Shown here: one piece after another, positions 1-6,481 of the stretch | Numbering within the stretch: position 1 is the stretch's first letter | Layout: every line of letters begins with the position of its first letter | Assembly (NCBI GenBank): GCA_013813185.1 | Contig: JACCSD010000082.1 | Location: 1 to 10,235, forward strand | DNA length: 10,235 nt | Direction: 5' to 3' | Source: Burkholderiaceae bacterium | Lineage (GTDB): Bacteria > Pseudomonadota > Gammaproteobacteria > Burkholderiales > Burkholderiaceae_F | Made by a program: the position numbers and the translations under genes | Notes under the pieces: generated by a model | What the model was told of the DNA's origin: nothing | What the model saw: only the letters and a program-made list of their open reading frames with translations | The model's database searches: none

Positions 1-112
1 GTTCGATCAGGGCCTTCAATCCCTCACGCACCATGGCCGACCGGTCGAGGGAACCGGTCAGCTTGGCAGCCCTCGCGAGCAACTCGTCGTCGATGTTGAT
101 GGTGGTTCGCAT
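1..112 (-). CDS. VapB-like antitoxin, N-terminal part (runs off left edge)
   Basis: Partial gene reading leftward; the first 37 codons are visible. The start MRTTINIDDELLARAAKLTG, followed by a short helix-turn-helix stretch with SAMVREGLKALIE, is typical of small ribbon-helix-helix antitoxins of the VapB type. In that family the N-terminal strand and two helices dimerise to bind the operon's own promoter, and the C-terminal tail, off the window here, blocks a PIN-domain RNase toxin. The ATG at 112 is well placed: an AAAGGAGA Shine-Dalgarno lies about 8 nt upstream on the minus strand. A perfect inverted repeat further upstream (143-161) is a good candidate for its own operator. A VapC toxin gene would be expected just beyond the left edge, but this cannot be seen. 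An orphan antitoxin or a stand-alone RHH regulator remains possible. Confidence 0.75.
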   Translation of the reverse strand, partial: MRTTINIDDELLARAAKLTGSLDRSAMVREGLKALIE

Positions 113-142
113 ACGCGGCAGTCTCCTTTAACAGGATCAAAT

Positions 143-161
143 TAGCATCAGGATGATGCTA
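143..161 (-). promoter_or_regulatory. Candidate autoregulatory operator of the vapB-like gene
   Basis: A perfect 8-bp inverted repeat, TAGCATCA-GGA-TGATGCTA, lies 31 to 49 bp upstream of the antitoxin ATG. On the minus strand the right end of the repeat runs into TAATTT, a plausible -10 element. RHH antitoxins commonly bind palindromes overlapping their own promoter, so this is a reasonable VapBC operator. That the repeat is perfect is seen directly; the binding is inferred. Confidence 0.5.
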
Positions 162-456
162 CGGACGCGCATCTGCGGGCCGTCGCGACGCCAACGTCAG
201 ACTTCTGCCTCTCGTCCATTCTGGGCAGGCCCGAACGGGGAAACGAATGACGGCGGCCGCCGCCGAGATCGTCGACGCAGTGCGCGCGGCTCGCCGCCGA
301 TACTTTGATTCTGCTTGCGCGCGCAGCGGGCCGCGATGAGTGGAGCGTGCTTGTCAGACCCGGGCTGGGTGATCGAGGTCACGTTCAATGACTTGCAGAC
401 GAGCTCGCGCTACTGTGCGACTCTAAGATGGCTTTTCGATCCGGAGGACAGCTACG
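162..456. other. Non-coding stretch between the vapB-like gene and the secreted-repeat gene
   Basis: I see no convincing gene here. A 63-codon minus-strand reading frame (197-388) is arginine-rich with no domain-like pattern and is probably chance. The region must carry the promoter of the plus-strand gene at 457. No clear -35/-10 pair with normal spacing was found: TTGCAG at 393 and TAAGAT at 424 are too far apart. A good ribosome site, GGAGG, is at 443-447. Confidence 0.5.
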
Positions 457-837
457 ATGAAACTGGCAACACAATCCGTTTCAACCGGCATTGCCCTGAT
501 CGCGGCGGCGTTTTCCTTCGCTGCACTCGCGCAGGGCACCAAGACGATGGACGGCGCACTGGCAGACGCAAAAGGCATGACGTTGTATACGTTCGACAAG
601 GACACCGCGGGCAACGGCAAGAGTGTCTGCAACGGACCGTGCGCGACCAGCTGGCCACCGCTCGCCGCCACCGCAACCGACAAGCCCACCGGCGATTACA
701 CGATCGTTACACGCGACGACGGCGCCAAGCAATGGGCTTACAAGGGAAAACCGCTCTATCTGTGGATCAATGACAAGAAGCCAGGCGACAAGACCGGGGA
801 CAACGTCGGCGGCGTTTGGAAAATAGCAAAGCCATAG
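457..837 (+). CDS. Secreted COG4315/PF03640 'secreted repeat' protein
   Basis: A 126-residue exported protein. Residues 1-25 form a signal peptide (Lys2, hydrophobic core, cleavage likely after Ala-Leu-Ala25); there is no lipobox cysteine. The mature part matches the pattern of the PF03640 secreted repeat, found in small bacterial periplasmic proteins annotated as 'COG4315 lipoprotein'. The first half has MTLYTFDKD (41-49), then Cys58 and Cys62 and a WPP (66-68). The second half has QWAYKGKPLYLW (92-103), KPGD (108-111) and GVW (119-121). The biochemical role of the family is unknown; the two cysteines could form a disulphide or bind a ligand. The start is supported by GGAGG about 9 nt upstream. 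It appears monocistronic, 75 bp before the Bug/TctC gene. Some relatives sit beside ECF sigma/anti-sigma genes, but none is visible here. Confidence 0.88.
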   Translation: MKLATQSVSTGIALIAAAFSFAALAQGTKTMDGALADAKGMTLYTFDKDTAGNGKSVCNGPCATSWPPLAATATDKPTGDYTIVTRDDGAKQWAYKGKPLYLWINDKKPGDKTGDNVGGVWKIAKP

Positions 838-912
838 TTTGGTGTCATTGGTGGGCGCGGCTAAGGGCGCGCGCTCACGCAGCGGTTCTAATAACTATCA
901 GGGAGATGCCTC
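838..912. other. Short intergenic region upstream of the Bug-dehydratase operon
   Basis: Seventy-five bases between the secreted-repeat gene and the first Bug gene. TAATAA near 888-893 is a possible -10 element, but no convincing -35 lies 17 bp upstream, where the sequence is GC-rich. A GC-rich segment around 853-873 could form a weak stem but has no T-run, so I do not call a terminator. Confidence 0.3.
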
Positions 913-1893
913 ATGGGGTTGCATAGACTCACCGCTCTTGCAGCGATAGCCGCGGTCTTTACAGTGGTCCACGTAGATGTCGCGCGGGCGCAGTCGTATC
1001 CGAACAAGCCGCTGCGAATCATGGTGCCCTTCCCTCCCGGTGGAAGCACCGACGTGATGGCTCGTAGCCTGGCCGTGGAATTGACGAAATCGCTCGGGCA
1101 GCCGGTCGTTGTTGAAAACAAGGCGGGCGCCAACGGCAACATCGGATCGGCCGAAGTCGCCAAGGCCGCACCCGACGGCTACACGCTGTTGCTGGCCGGC
1201 GTCGGTACCAATGCGATCAACCACAGCCTGTACCCGACGATGCCTTATGACTCGCTGAAGGACTTTGAGCACATCACGCTGCTGGCCGAAGGTCCGAACG
1301 TTCTGATCGTCAATCCGAACTTCCCGGTGAAGTCGGTTCCGGAATTGATCGCGATGGCAAAGGCGCAGCCGGGCAAGTTGAACTTCGGCTCGAACGGGAA
1401 CGGATCGTCGGGCCGGCTGGCGATGGAGATGCTGCGGCAGGCGACCGGAATGGACATGGTGCACGTTCCCTACAAGGGCGGCGGCCCTGCGATGCAGGCG
1501 TTGCTTGCGGGCGAGGTGCCGATGCTGTTCACGAATCAGGATGCGGCGTTACCGCAAGTCAAAGCGGGCAAGGTGCGCGCGATTGGTGTGGCAAGCGAAA
1601 AGCGCAATCCCGCCTATCCCGACGTGCCGACCGTTGCCGAACAGGGCATCACGGGCTTTTCTGCAGTGTCCTGGTTCGGATTGTCGGCACCGGCGAAAAC
1701 GCCGCCTGAGATCGTGAAGCGGCTGCATGCGGAAGCCGTGAAGGCGATCAACCAGCCCGAGTTTCGTGCGCGGCTGGAGGGAAACGGCTTTGTCGTCGTC
1801 GGCAGTACGCCCGAGCAGTTTCGCACGTTCGTCACGTCCGAGAACGCAAAATGGGGCAAGGCGGTCAAGGCGTCAGGGGCCACGGTTGACTGA
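913..1893 (+). CDS. Bug/TctC-family periplasmic solute-binding protein (first copy)
   Basis: A 326-residue tripartite tricarboxylate transporter-type binding protein. A signal peptide covers residues 1-26 (cleavage near Ala-Arg-Ala26). Family hallmarks follow: YPNKPLRIMVPFPPGGSTD at the mature N-terminus, ENKAGANGNIG, the DGYTLLL motif, VPYKGGGPAMQALLAGEV, and a YPDVPTVAEQG segment in the C-terminal lobe. Bug proteins fold as two-lobed clamps that bind carboxylates through water-mediated contacts. Length is normal for the family. AGGGAGA about 8 nt upstream supports the ATG. No TctA/TctB permease genes are present, so this is an 'orphan' Bug, as is very common in Burkholderiales. Its stop sits 10 nt before the dehydratase start, so the ligand is probably an aldonate or related sugar acid; that ligand is inferred from context only. 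Confidence 0.93.
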   Translation: MGLHRLTALAAIAAVFTVVHVDVARAQSYPNKPLRIMVPFPPGGSTDVMARSLAVELTKSLGQPVVVENKAGANGNIGSAEVAKAAPDGYTLLLAGVGTNAINHSLYPTMPYDSLKDFEHITLLAEGPNVLIVNPNFPVKSVPELIAMAKAQPGKLNFGSNGNGSSGRLAMEMLRQATGMDMVHVPYKGGGPAMQALLAGEVPMLFTNQDAALPQVKAGKVRAIGVASEKRNPAYPDVPTVAEQGITGFSAVSWFGLSAPAKTPPEIVKRLHAEAVKAINQPEFRARLEGNGFVVVGSTPEQFRTFVTSENAKWGKAVKASGATVD

Positions 1894-1903
1894 TGCTCAT
1901 TGG

Positions 1904-3643
1904 ATGAAGCCAGGCCGCCCGCACAAGAAGACAGCCGAACAGCTTCGCTCGCATCGCTGGTACGGCGCGCAGGACCTGCGCGCCTTCGGACACCGCTCGC
2001 GTACCGCGCAGATGGGCTATGACCGCAAGGACTACGCGGGCAAGCCGGTGATCGCGATCATCAACACGTGGAGTGACATTAACCAATGCCACTCGCATTT
2101 CAAGCAGCGCGTTGAAGAGGTCAAGCGCGGCGTGTGGCAGGCGGGAGGATTCCCGGTCGAGATGCCGGCAATGTCGCTCTCCGAGCCGTTTCAAAAACCG
2201 TCGGCGATGCTGTATCGAAATTTCCTCGCGATGGAAACCGAGGAGCTGCTGCGCTCGTATCCGGCCGATGGTGCCGTGCTTATGGGTGGGTGCGACAAGA
2301 CCACCCCGGGCTTGATCATGGGTGCGACCAGCATGAACCTGCCGACGGTGTTTTTTCCGGCCGGCCCGATGCTGCGAGGGAATCTGCGAGGCACTCCGCT
2401 TGGCTCAGGCAGCGACACCTGGAAGTACTGGGCCGAGCTGCGCGCCGGCAACATCACCGAAGAAGTGATGAAGGAAGTCGAAGACGGCATCGCGCGTTCG
2501 CCGGGTCATTGCATGACGATGGGCACCGCGTCGACGATGACGTCGGCAGCGGAGGCGCTCGGATGGACGCTGCCCGGCGCAGCATCGATCCCGGCGGTCG
2601 ACGCGAATCACCAGCGCATGGCAACCGATGTCGGCCGGCGCATCGTCGAGATGGTCTGGGAGGATTTGAAGCCAGCGGACTTTCTGACCAAGGCGTCGTT
2701 CGACAACGCGATCACCACGGTGCTGGCGCTCGGCGGCTCCACCAACGCGCTCGTGCACTTGATCGCCATGGCGCGACGCGCGGGCGTGGCGCTGATGCTC
2801 GAGCGCTTCGATGAACTGTCACGCACCACGCCGCTGCTGGCCAACCTGCGTCCCGCCGGCAAATACCTGATGGAAGATTTTTATTTCGCGGGCGGCTTGC
2901 GTGCGCTACTCGCCGAACTGCGGGAGCTGATCGACGGTGCAGCGTTGACGATCAACGCGAAGACGCTCGGCGAGAACATTGCGGGAGCGTCGATTTACAA
3001 CGACGACGTGATCCGGCGGCGCGATAACGCGCTGCTCGCCAACGGCGGCCTCGCGGTGCTGACGGGCAATCTCGCTCCCGATGGCGCTGTGATCAAGCCG
3101 GGCGCGATGGAGCAGCATCTGCTCGTGCACCGCGGCCGCGCCATCGTGTTCGACGACTACGATGACCTCGCCGCACGCATCGACGATCCGGCGCTCGAAG
3201 TCGAACCGGGTTCGGTACTCGTGCTGCGCAGCGCCGGGCCGATCGGCGCGCCGGGCTTCCCCGAATGGGGGCAACTGCCGATCCCGAAGAAGATGCTGGC
3301 GCAAGGCGTACGCGACATGGTGCGAATCTCCGATGCGCGCATGAGCGGCACCAGCTATGGCGCGTGTGTGCTGCACGTCGCGCCCGAAAGCGCAGTGGGC
3401 GGGCCGCTGGCGCTGGTTCGCACGGGCGATGAAATCGAGCTCGATGTTCCGAATCGCACGCTCAACTTACGCGTCGATGCCGACGAGCTGGCGCGCCGCA
3501 AGCAGGCGTGGCGCACGCCGCCGCCGCACTACCCACGCGGCTATGGCGCGCTCTTTTCGCGCCACATCACGCAAGCCAACGACGGTTGCGATTTCGACTT
3601 TCTGGAAGGGACGGCTCCGATCCCAGAGCCCGAAATTCACTGA
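1904..3643 (+). CDS. IlvD/Edd-family sugar-acid dehydratase, probably L-arabinonate dehydratase
   Basis: A 579-residue Fe-S dehydratase that removes water from an aldonate to give a 2-keto-3-deoxyaldonate. Three cysteines, Cys62 (INQCHSH), Cys130 (MGGCDKTTPG) and Cys203 (SPGHCMTMGTAS), are spaced 68 and 73 apart, matching as I recall the cluster ligands 59/127/200 of Rhizobium L-arabonate dehydratase. Lys132 after Cys130 fits the carbamylated Mg-binding lysine. Ser481 in the DARMSGTSYG motif is the expected catalytic base. The N-terminal FGHRS and IINTWSDIN motifs favour the sugar-acid branch over branched-chain IlvD. The open frame extends upstream to 1766, but that part overlaps the Bug gene and is arginine-rich nonsense; the ATG at 1904 gives the family's normal length. 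Its Shine-Dalgarno is poor, so translation is probably coupled to the Bug gene. Xylonate, fuconate or another aldonate is possible as substrate. Confidence 0.9.
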   Translation: MKPGRPHKKTAEQLRSHRWYGAQDLRAFGHRSRTAQMGYDRKDYAGKPVIAIINTWSDINQCHSHFKQRVEEVKRGVWQAGGFPVEMPAMSLSEPFQKPSAMLYRNFLAMETEELLRSYPADGAVLMGGCDKTTPGLIMGATSMNLPTVFFPAGPMLRGNLRGTPLGSGSDTWKYWAELRAGNITEEVMKEVEDGIARSPGHCMTMGTASTMTSAAEALGWTLPGAASIPAVDANHQRMATDVGRRIVEMVWEDLKPADFLTKASFDNAITTVLALGGSTNALVHLIAMARRAGVALMLERFDELSRTTPLLANLRPAGKYLMEDFYFAGGLRALLAELRELIDGAALTINAKTLGENIAGASIYNDDVIRRRDNALLANGGLAVLTGNLAPDGAVIKPGAMEQHLLVHRGRAIVFDDYDDLAARIDDPALEVEPGSVLVLRSAGPIGAPGFPEWGQLPIPKKMLAQGVRDMVRISDARMSGTSYGACVLHVAPESAVGGPLALVRTGDEIELDVPNRTLNLRVDADELARRKQAWRTPPPHYPRGYGALFSRHITQANDGCDFDFLEGTAPIPEPEIH

Positions 3644-3656
3644 CGCATTTCGGCGC

Positions 3657-4034
3657 TCACGACGTTGCGCGTCCACTTAAACGCCGAAGGATCGCCAGCA
3701 GCTTCTCGACGTCAAACGGTTTCTGCATGAACGCGTCGTAGCCATCGAAGTGTTTGCGGATCACTGACTCGGAGAGGCTGCTGTTCATGACGATTTTCAG
3801 CTTGTGCCCGTCCTGCCCGGCGCGCAGCGCTTTCGCCATGTCTGCTCCGTTCATGACCGGCATCATGAAATCAGCCAGCACGATGTCGGGCCGCAGTTCC
3901 TCGGCGCGGCGCAGCCCCTCGGCTCCGTTGGACGCCTGGTAGACGCGATAGCCCGCTTCCTCGAGTATTACCGAGAGCACTTCGGCATTGCCGAACTCGT
4001 CGTCAACAACGAGGATGGTTGTGATGGGGGGCAC
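3657..4034 (-). CDS. Single-domain (CheY-like) response regulator
   Basis: A 125-residue receiver domain with no output domain. It shows the acidic pair Asp11-Asp12 in ILVVDDEF, phosphoacceptor Asp55 in VLADFMMPVMNG, Ser85/Ser86 in the switch position after KIVMN, and Lys105 in FMQKPF, so it should be phosphorylatable. It is the last gene of the minus-strand operon behind the histidine kinase and KaiC homologue. Its GTG start overlaps the KaiC stop by one base (TAGTG), implying translational coupling; no good separate Shine-Dalgarno is visible. Without an output domain it probably acts by binding a partner, or as a phosphate relay or sink for the kinase. Its stop is only 13 nt from the convergent dehydratase stop, with no clear terminator hairpin between them. 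Confidence 0.93.
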   Translation of the reverse strand: MPPITTILVVDDEFGNAEVLSVILEEAGYRVYQASNGAEGLRRAEELRPDIVLADFMMPVMNGADMAKALRAGQDGHKLKIVMNSSLSESVIRKHFDGYDAFMQKPFDVEKLLAILRRLSGRATS

Positions 4035-5512
4035 TAGGTGTTACTCGATGTGTGGCTGCCCTCCTCCCGCCATTTATCGCCAATCGGTTCAGCCCTGGGC
4101 ATCACATCGCCGCGCGTTGTGTAGCGGCCTTGCACGTGGATGCCCGAGCTGGTGATCTCGAAGGCGTATGTCCCCGAATCAAACTCCGAATTGCGCACTT
4201 TTAGAATCGACAGCAGCCTCTTAATGTCGCCTTCGGATTCAACGAACCGCAAAAAAACCAGGTTGTCGACGAGAGCCGAGACGCCGTAGGGCGTCGGTAC
4301 CGCACTGGCCACCGCATCGCGCGTCTCTGATGTCATCAGCGCAGCTACTCCTTGTCGACGCAACTCGTTTGCCAGGCAAGCGAAGAATCGACCGCTTCGT
4401 TCCGGATACACGGCGGATTCGAAAAACCCTGCGAGCCCGTCGATCACTAACCGCTTGACCCCGCGCGCTCGAACTTGTGCGAGCAACTGGTAGGCCAGCT
4501 TGTCGATTGAATGTTCGGCTTGCGGTTGCCAGGCGATCGCAACGTGGCCCTGCTCTTCGAGCTGGTCGAACGGCAGCCCCAGCGAGCGTGCCTTGGAGCG
4601 GATAAAGTCGGGTGACTCGAAAAAGGAAAACAGCAGCCCGGGTTGCTCCGCGCTCGACGTCGCGAGGAACTGCAGCCCCAGCGTCGTCTTGCCGATCCCG
4701 GTCGGTCCGGTGATCACCGTCACGCTGGATGCAGGCCAGCCGCCCGCCGCAATCATCCGGTCGAGGTTGCCAACACCGGTCGCCAGCGGGTGCGCTTGTG
4801 GGTCGGCGCGTGCAGAACGACCAAACAACGCTTCGAAACGCGGGAATACTTCGATGCCTGGCTGACCGATCTCAAACGCGTGCCGGCCGCGCACGCTATC
4901 GCCGCCTCGGAACTTGCGAATCTGGATGCTGCGCTCGGCGCGCACGCCGAACAGTCGATCATCCAGTTCGATCAGGCCGTCGACCATCGTGTGTTCGGCC
5001 CCCGAGGGCTCGGTCCGGCCGCTCGACATCAGCAGGAATGTGCAGTTCTGCAGCGAAGCCATTCCCTGGATTTCGTTGACCATTTTTTTCAGTTCGCGCG
5101 CCGTGTCGGCGCTTTCGGCCGCCGACACGAAGCCGTCGAGCGCCACCATGCTCGCCCGGTGCGTCTTCATTTCGTGCCGCAGTAACGCATTCAAGCCTTT
5201 CAGGCCTTCGGTCTCGAGTGCGTTGAACGCGCTCACGTAGTACAGGCGATCGGGAATCGCCGCTTCGTCAAAAAAATCGTGCGTCCGCAGGTGCTGCAGC
5301 ATGCGGGCGTGCGCCTCGGAAAGCAGCGTGACGTACAGCGCGCGTCCGCCGCCGGCCACATGGGCAAAGCAGATCTGATTCGCCAGCGTCGTCTTGCCGG
5401 TGCCCGGCGCTCCCTGCACCATGTACACGCCGGCCTTGAAAAGTCCGCCTCCGAGCACGTCGTCCAGACCGGGCAGGCCGGTCGAGAGACGATCGAGTGC
5501 AGCCGCGCTCAC
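4034..5512 (-). CDS. KaiC-like double-domain RecA-superfamily ATPase
   Basis: A 492-residue KaiC homologue with two tandem RecA-like ATPase domains. Domain 1 (about 8-230) has Walker A GAPGTGKTT (34-42) and Walker B ending at Asp126 (SMVALDG). Domain 2 (about 243-460) has Walker A GPTGIGKTT (269-277) and Asp358 (RLVIDGL). In each domain one of the two catalytic glutamates of cyanobacterial KaiC remains (Glu66 in LLSEAH; Glu299 in FFESP). By my alignment over SALVDNLVFLRFVE, Ser412 matches Ser431, Thr407 matches Thr426, and Ala413 replaces Thr432. A longer frame reaches 5629, but its extra residues lie inside the kinase gene and are low-complexity. The GTG at 5512 overlaps the kinase stop as GTGA and gives a normal KaiC N-terminus (STGLPGLDDVLGGG). 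With neither KaiA nor KaiB in view, it is probably a signalling ATPase working with the flanking kinase and regulator. Confidence 0.93.
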   Translation of the reverse strand: MSAAALDRLSTGLPGLDDVLGGGLFKAGVYMVQGAPGTGKTTLANQICFAHVAGGGRALYVTLLSEAHARMLQHLRTHDFFDEAAIPDRLYYVSAFNALETEGLKGLNALLRHEMKTHRASMVALDGFVSAAESADTARELKKMVNEIQGMASLQNCTFLLMSSGRTEPSGAEHTMVDGLIELDDRLFGVRAERSIQIRKFRGGDSVRGRHAFEIGQPGIEVFPRFEALFGRSARADPQAHPLATGVGNLDRMIAAGGWPASSVTVITGPTGIGKTTLGLQFLATSSAEQPGLLFSFFESPDFIRSKARSLGLPFDQLEEQGHVAIAWQPQAEHSIDKLAYQLLAQVRARGVKRLVIDGLAGFFESAVYPERSGRFFACLANELRRQGVAALMTSETRDAVASAVPTPYGVSALVDNLVFLRFVESEGDIKRLLSILKVRNSEFDSGTYAFEITSSGIHVQGRYTTRGDVMPRAEPIGDKWREEGSHTSSNT

Positions 5513-6315
5513 AGCGCTTTGCTCTGCGGCAATTCGGCAATGCGTACCGTGAACACGGTTCCGGCGTCGGGCGCACTGTCGATGGCCACCGTGCCGCCGT
5601 GCGCCTCCACCAGCCGTCGGACGATCCACAACCCGAGCCCGAGACCTGCACGCGCCGACTCGGGACGCGCCAGCTGCTCGAATTTGTTGAACATCCGTTG
5701 TCGGTGGAGTTCGGAAATGCCGCAGCCATCGTCGCGCACGATGAGCTCGGCTACGCGATCGGCGGGCTGGTTCAATTCGACCACGACCTGGCCGCTGGAC
5801 GCGTGCTTGAAGGCATTCAGGATGAGATTGCTCAGGACCCGCTCAATTGCGACCCGGTCGCAGCGAAATGCAAGACTCGCAGGCGTGCGAGCGGCGAGCA
5901 ACGTGCCGTAGAACGTCGCTTCATCGGTCTTCGACGCAACCAGCTCTTGGACGAGCTGTGCCAGGTCGAGATCGGACGGCGACAGACGGACCTCGCTCGT
6001 CTGCATTCGGGTTGCATCGAGCAGAACGGTCGCATGTTCGACAAAGCGATCGAGCGAACTGCGGGCCCGCTGCAGACGCTCGATAACATCGGTCGCGTCA
6101 TACCGCTCAGCGAGTTTCTGCGCCAGCGTCAGGTGCAATGCAAGCTCGTGCATCGGGTTCCTAAGCTCGTGCCCGGCGATGCTGAGCAGCTCGTCGCGCA
6201 ACGCGACCGCCTTCGTCAACGACTGGATCCGCTCCTGCGCCGAATCGATCTCGCGCTGCAGGGCGCGGTCTTCCTCCTTCAGCGCGGCAACCGAAGTTCC
6301 CTGAACAGTAGTCAA
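5509..6315 (-). CDS. Soluble sensor histidine kinase of the KaiC operon
   Basis: A 268-residue histidine kinase with no signal peptide or membrane helix. Residues 9-42 are likely a coiled coil (ALKEEDRALQREIDSAQERI). A HisKA dimerisation domain follows, with phosphoacceptor His49 in SIAGHELRNPMHEL. The HATPase_c domain has the N box around Asn167 (NLILNAFKHA), G1 DDGCGI (195-200), an F-box region (FNKFEQL) and G2 GLGLGLWIV (224-232). There is no PAS, GAF or other sensor domain, so its input probably comes from a partner protein; the co-encoded KaiC homologue is the obvious candidate. The TTG start at 6315 is chosen because an in-frame TGA lies two codons upstream and a GGGTGA-like ribosome site precedes it; no in-frame ATG occurs before the H box. 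The gene is divergent from the second Bug gene. Confidence 0.92.
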   Translation of the reverse strand: MTTVQGTSVAALKEEDRALQREIDSAQERIQSLTKAVALRDELLSIAGHELRNPMHELALHLTLAQKLAERYDATDVIERLQRARSSLDRFVEHATVLLDATRMQTSEVRLSPSDLDLAQLVQELVASKTDEATFYGTLLAARTPASLAFRCDRVAIERVLSNLILNAFKHASSGQVVVELNQPADRVAELIVRDDGCGISELHRQRMFNKFEQLARPESARAGLGLGLWIVRRLVEAHGGTVAIDSAPDAGTVFTVRIAELPQSKAL

Positions 6316-6481
6316 CAGTCACCCGATCGCTCGCATGGCGCGCAAATACTAACCTGCCACAGGGCATTTGCGCATCGCACCTGGTCGGCGCATGCGATCG
6401 CAGCATCGACGAAGTCACGCGCCGAAAGTGACCTTGGCTATGGCAAACTCCAAGCGACCTTAGCCGCATGGGAGACAAACG
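6316..6481. promoter_or_regulatory. Divergent intergenic region with inverted repeats (kinase operon / second Bug operon)
   Basis: This 166-bp stretch must drive both the minus-strand kinase operon and the plus-strand Bug-aldolase operon. It contains a perfect 8-bp inverted repeat GCGCAAAT (6340-6347) / ATTTGCGC (6366-6373), separated by 18 bp, and a perfect 10-bp palindrome TGCGATCGCA (6393-6402). On the minus strand TAGTAT, a possible -10, lies between the repeat arms, but I see no good matching -35. The repeats are candidate operator sites; no regulator gene is present in the window to pair with them. Confidence 0.4.

Noticed and set aside
197..388. 63-codon minus-strand open frame upstream of the secreted-repeat gene
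   Set aside because: No domain-like pattern, strongly Arg-rich, no clear Shine-Dalgarno.
315..773. 152-codon plus-strand open frame
   Set aside because: It overlaps the secreted-repeat gene in another frame, is Arg-rich, and lacks a ribosome site, while the overlapped gene has a signal peptide and conserved motifs.
1766..1903. Longer N-terminus for the dehydratase starting at 1766
   Set aside because: The extra 46 residues overlap the end of the Bug gene in another frame, are rich in Arg and Ser, and exceed the family's normal length; ATG 1904 gives a matching cysteine layout.
3644..3656. Possible bidirectional terminator between the convergent dehydratase and receiver genes
   Set aside because: The 13-bp gap contains no stem with a T-run; no terminator can be supported.
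5513..5629. Longer N-terminus for the KaiC homologue starting at 5629
   Set aside because: The extension lies wholly within the kinase gene and reads as Arg/Gly-rich low-complexity sequence; GTG at 5512 gives a normal KaiC start and a 4-bp coupled overlap.
6394..6401. GCGATCGC, the HIP1 motif abundant in cyanobacteria, near a kaiC gene
   Set aside because: A single copy of a GC-rich 8-mer is expected by chance here, and all other genes point to a betaproteobacterium; it is not evidence of cyanobacterial origin.
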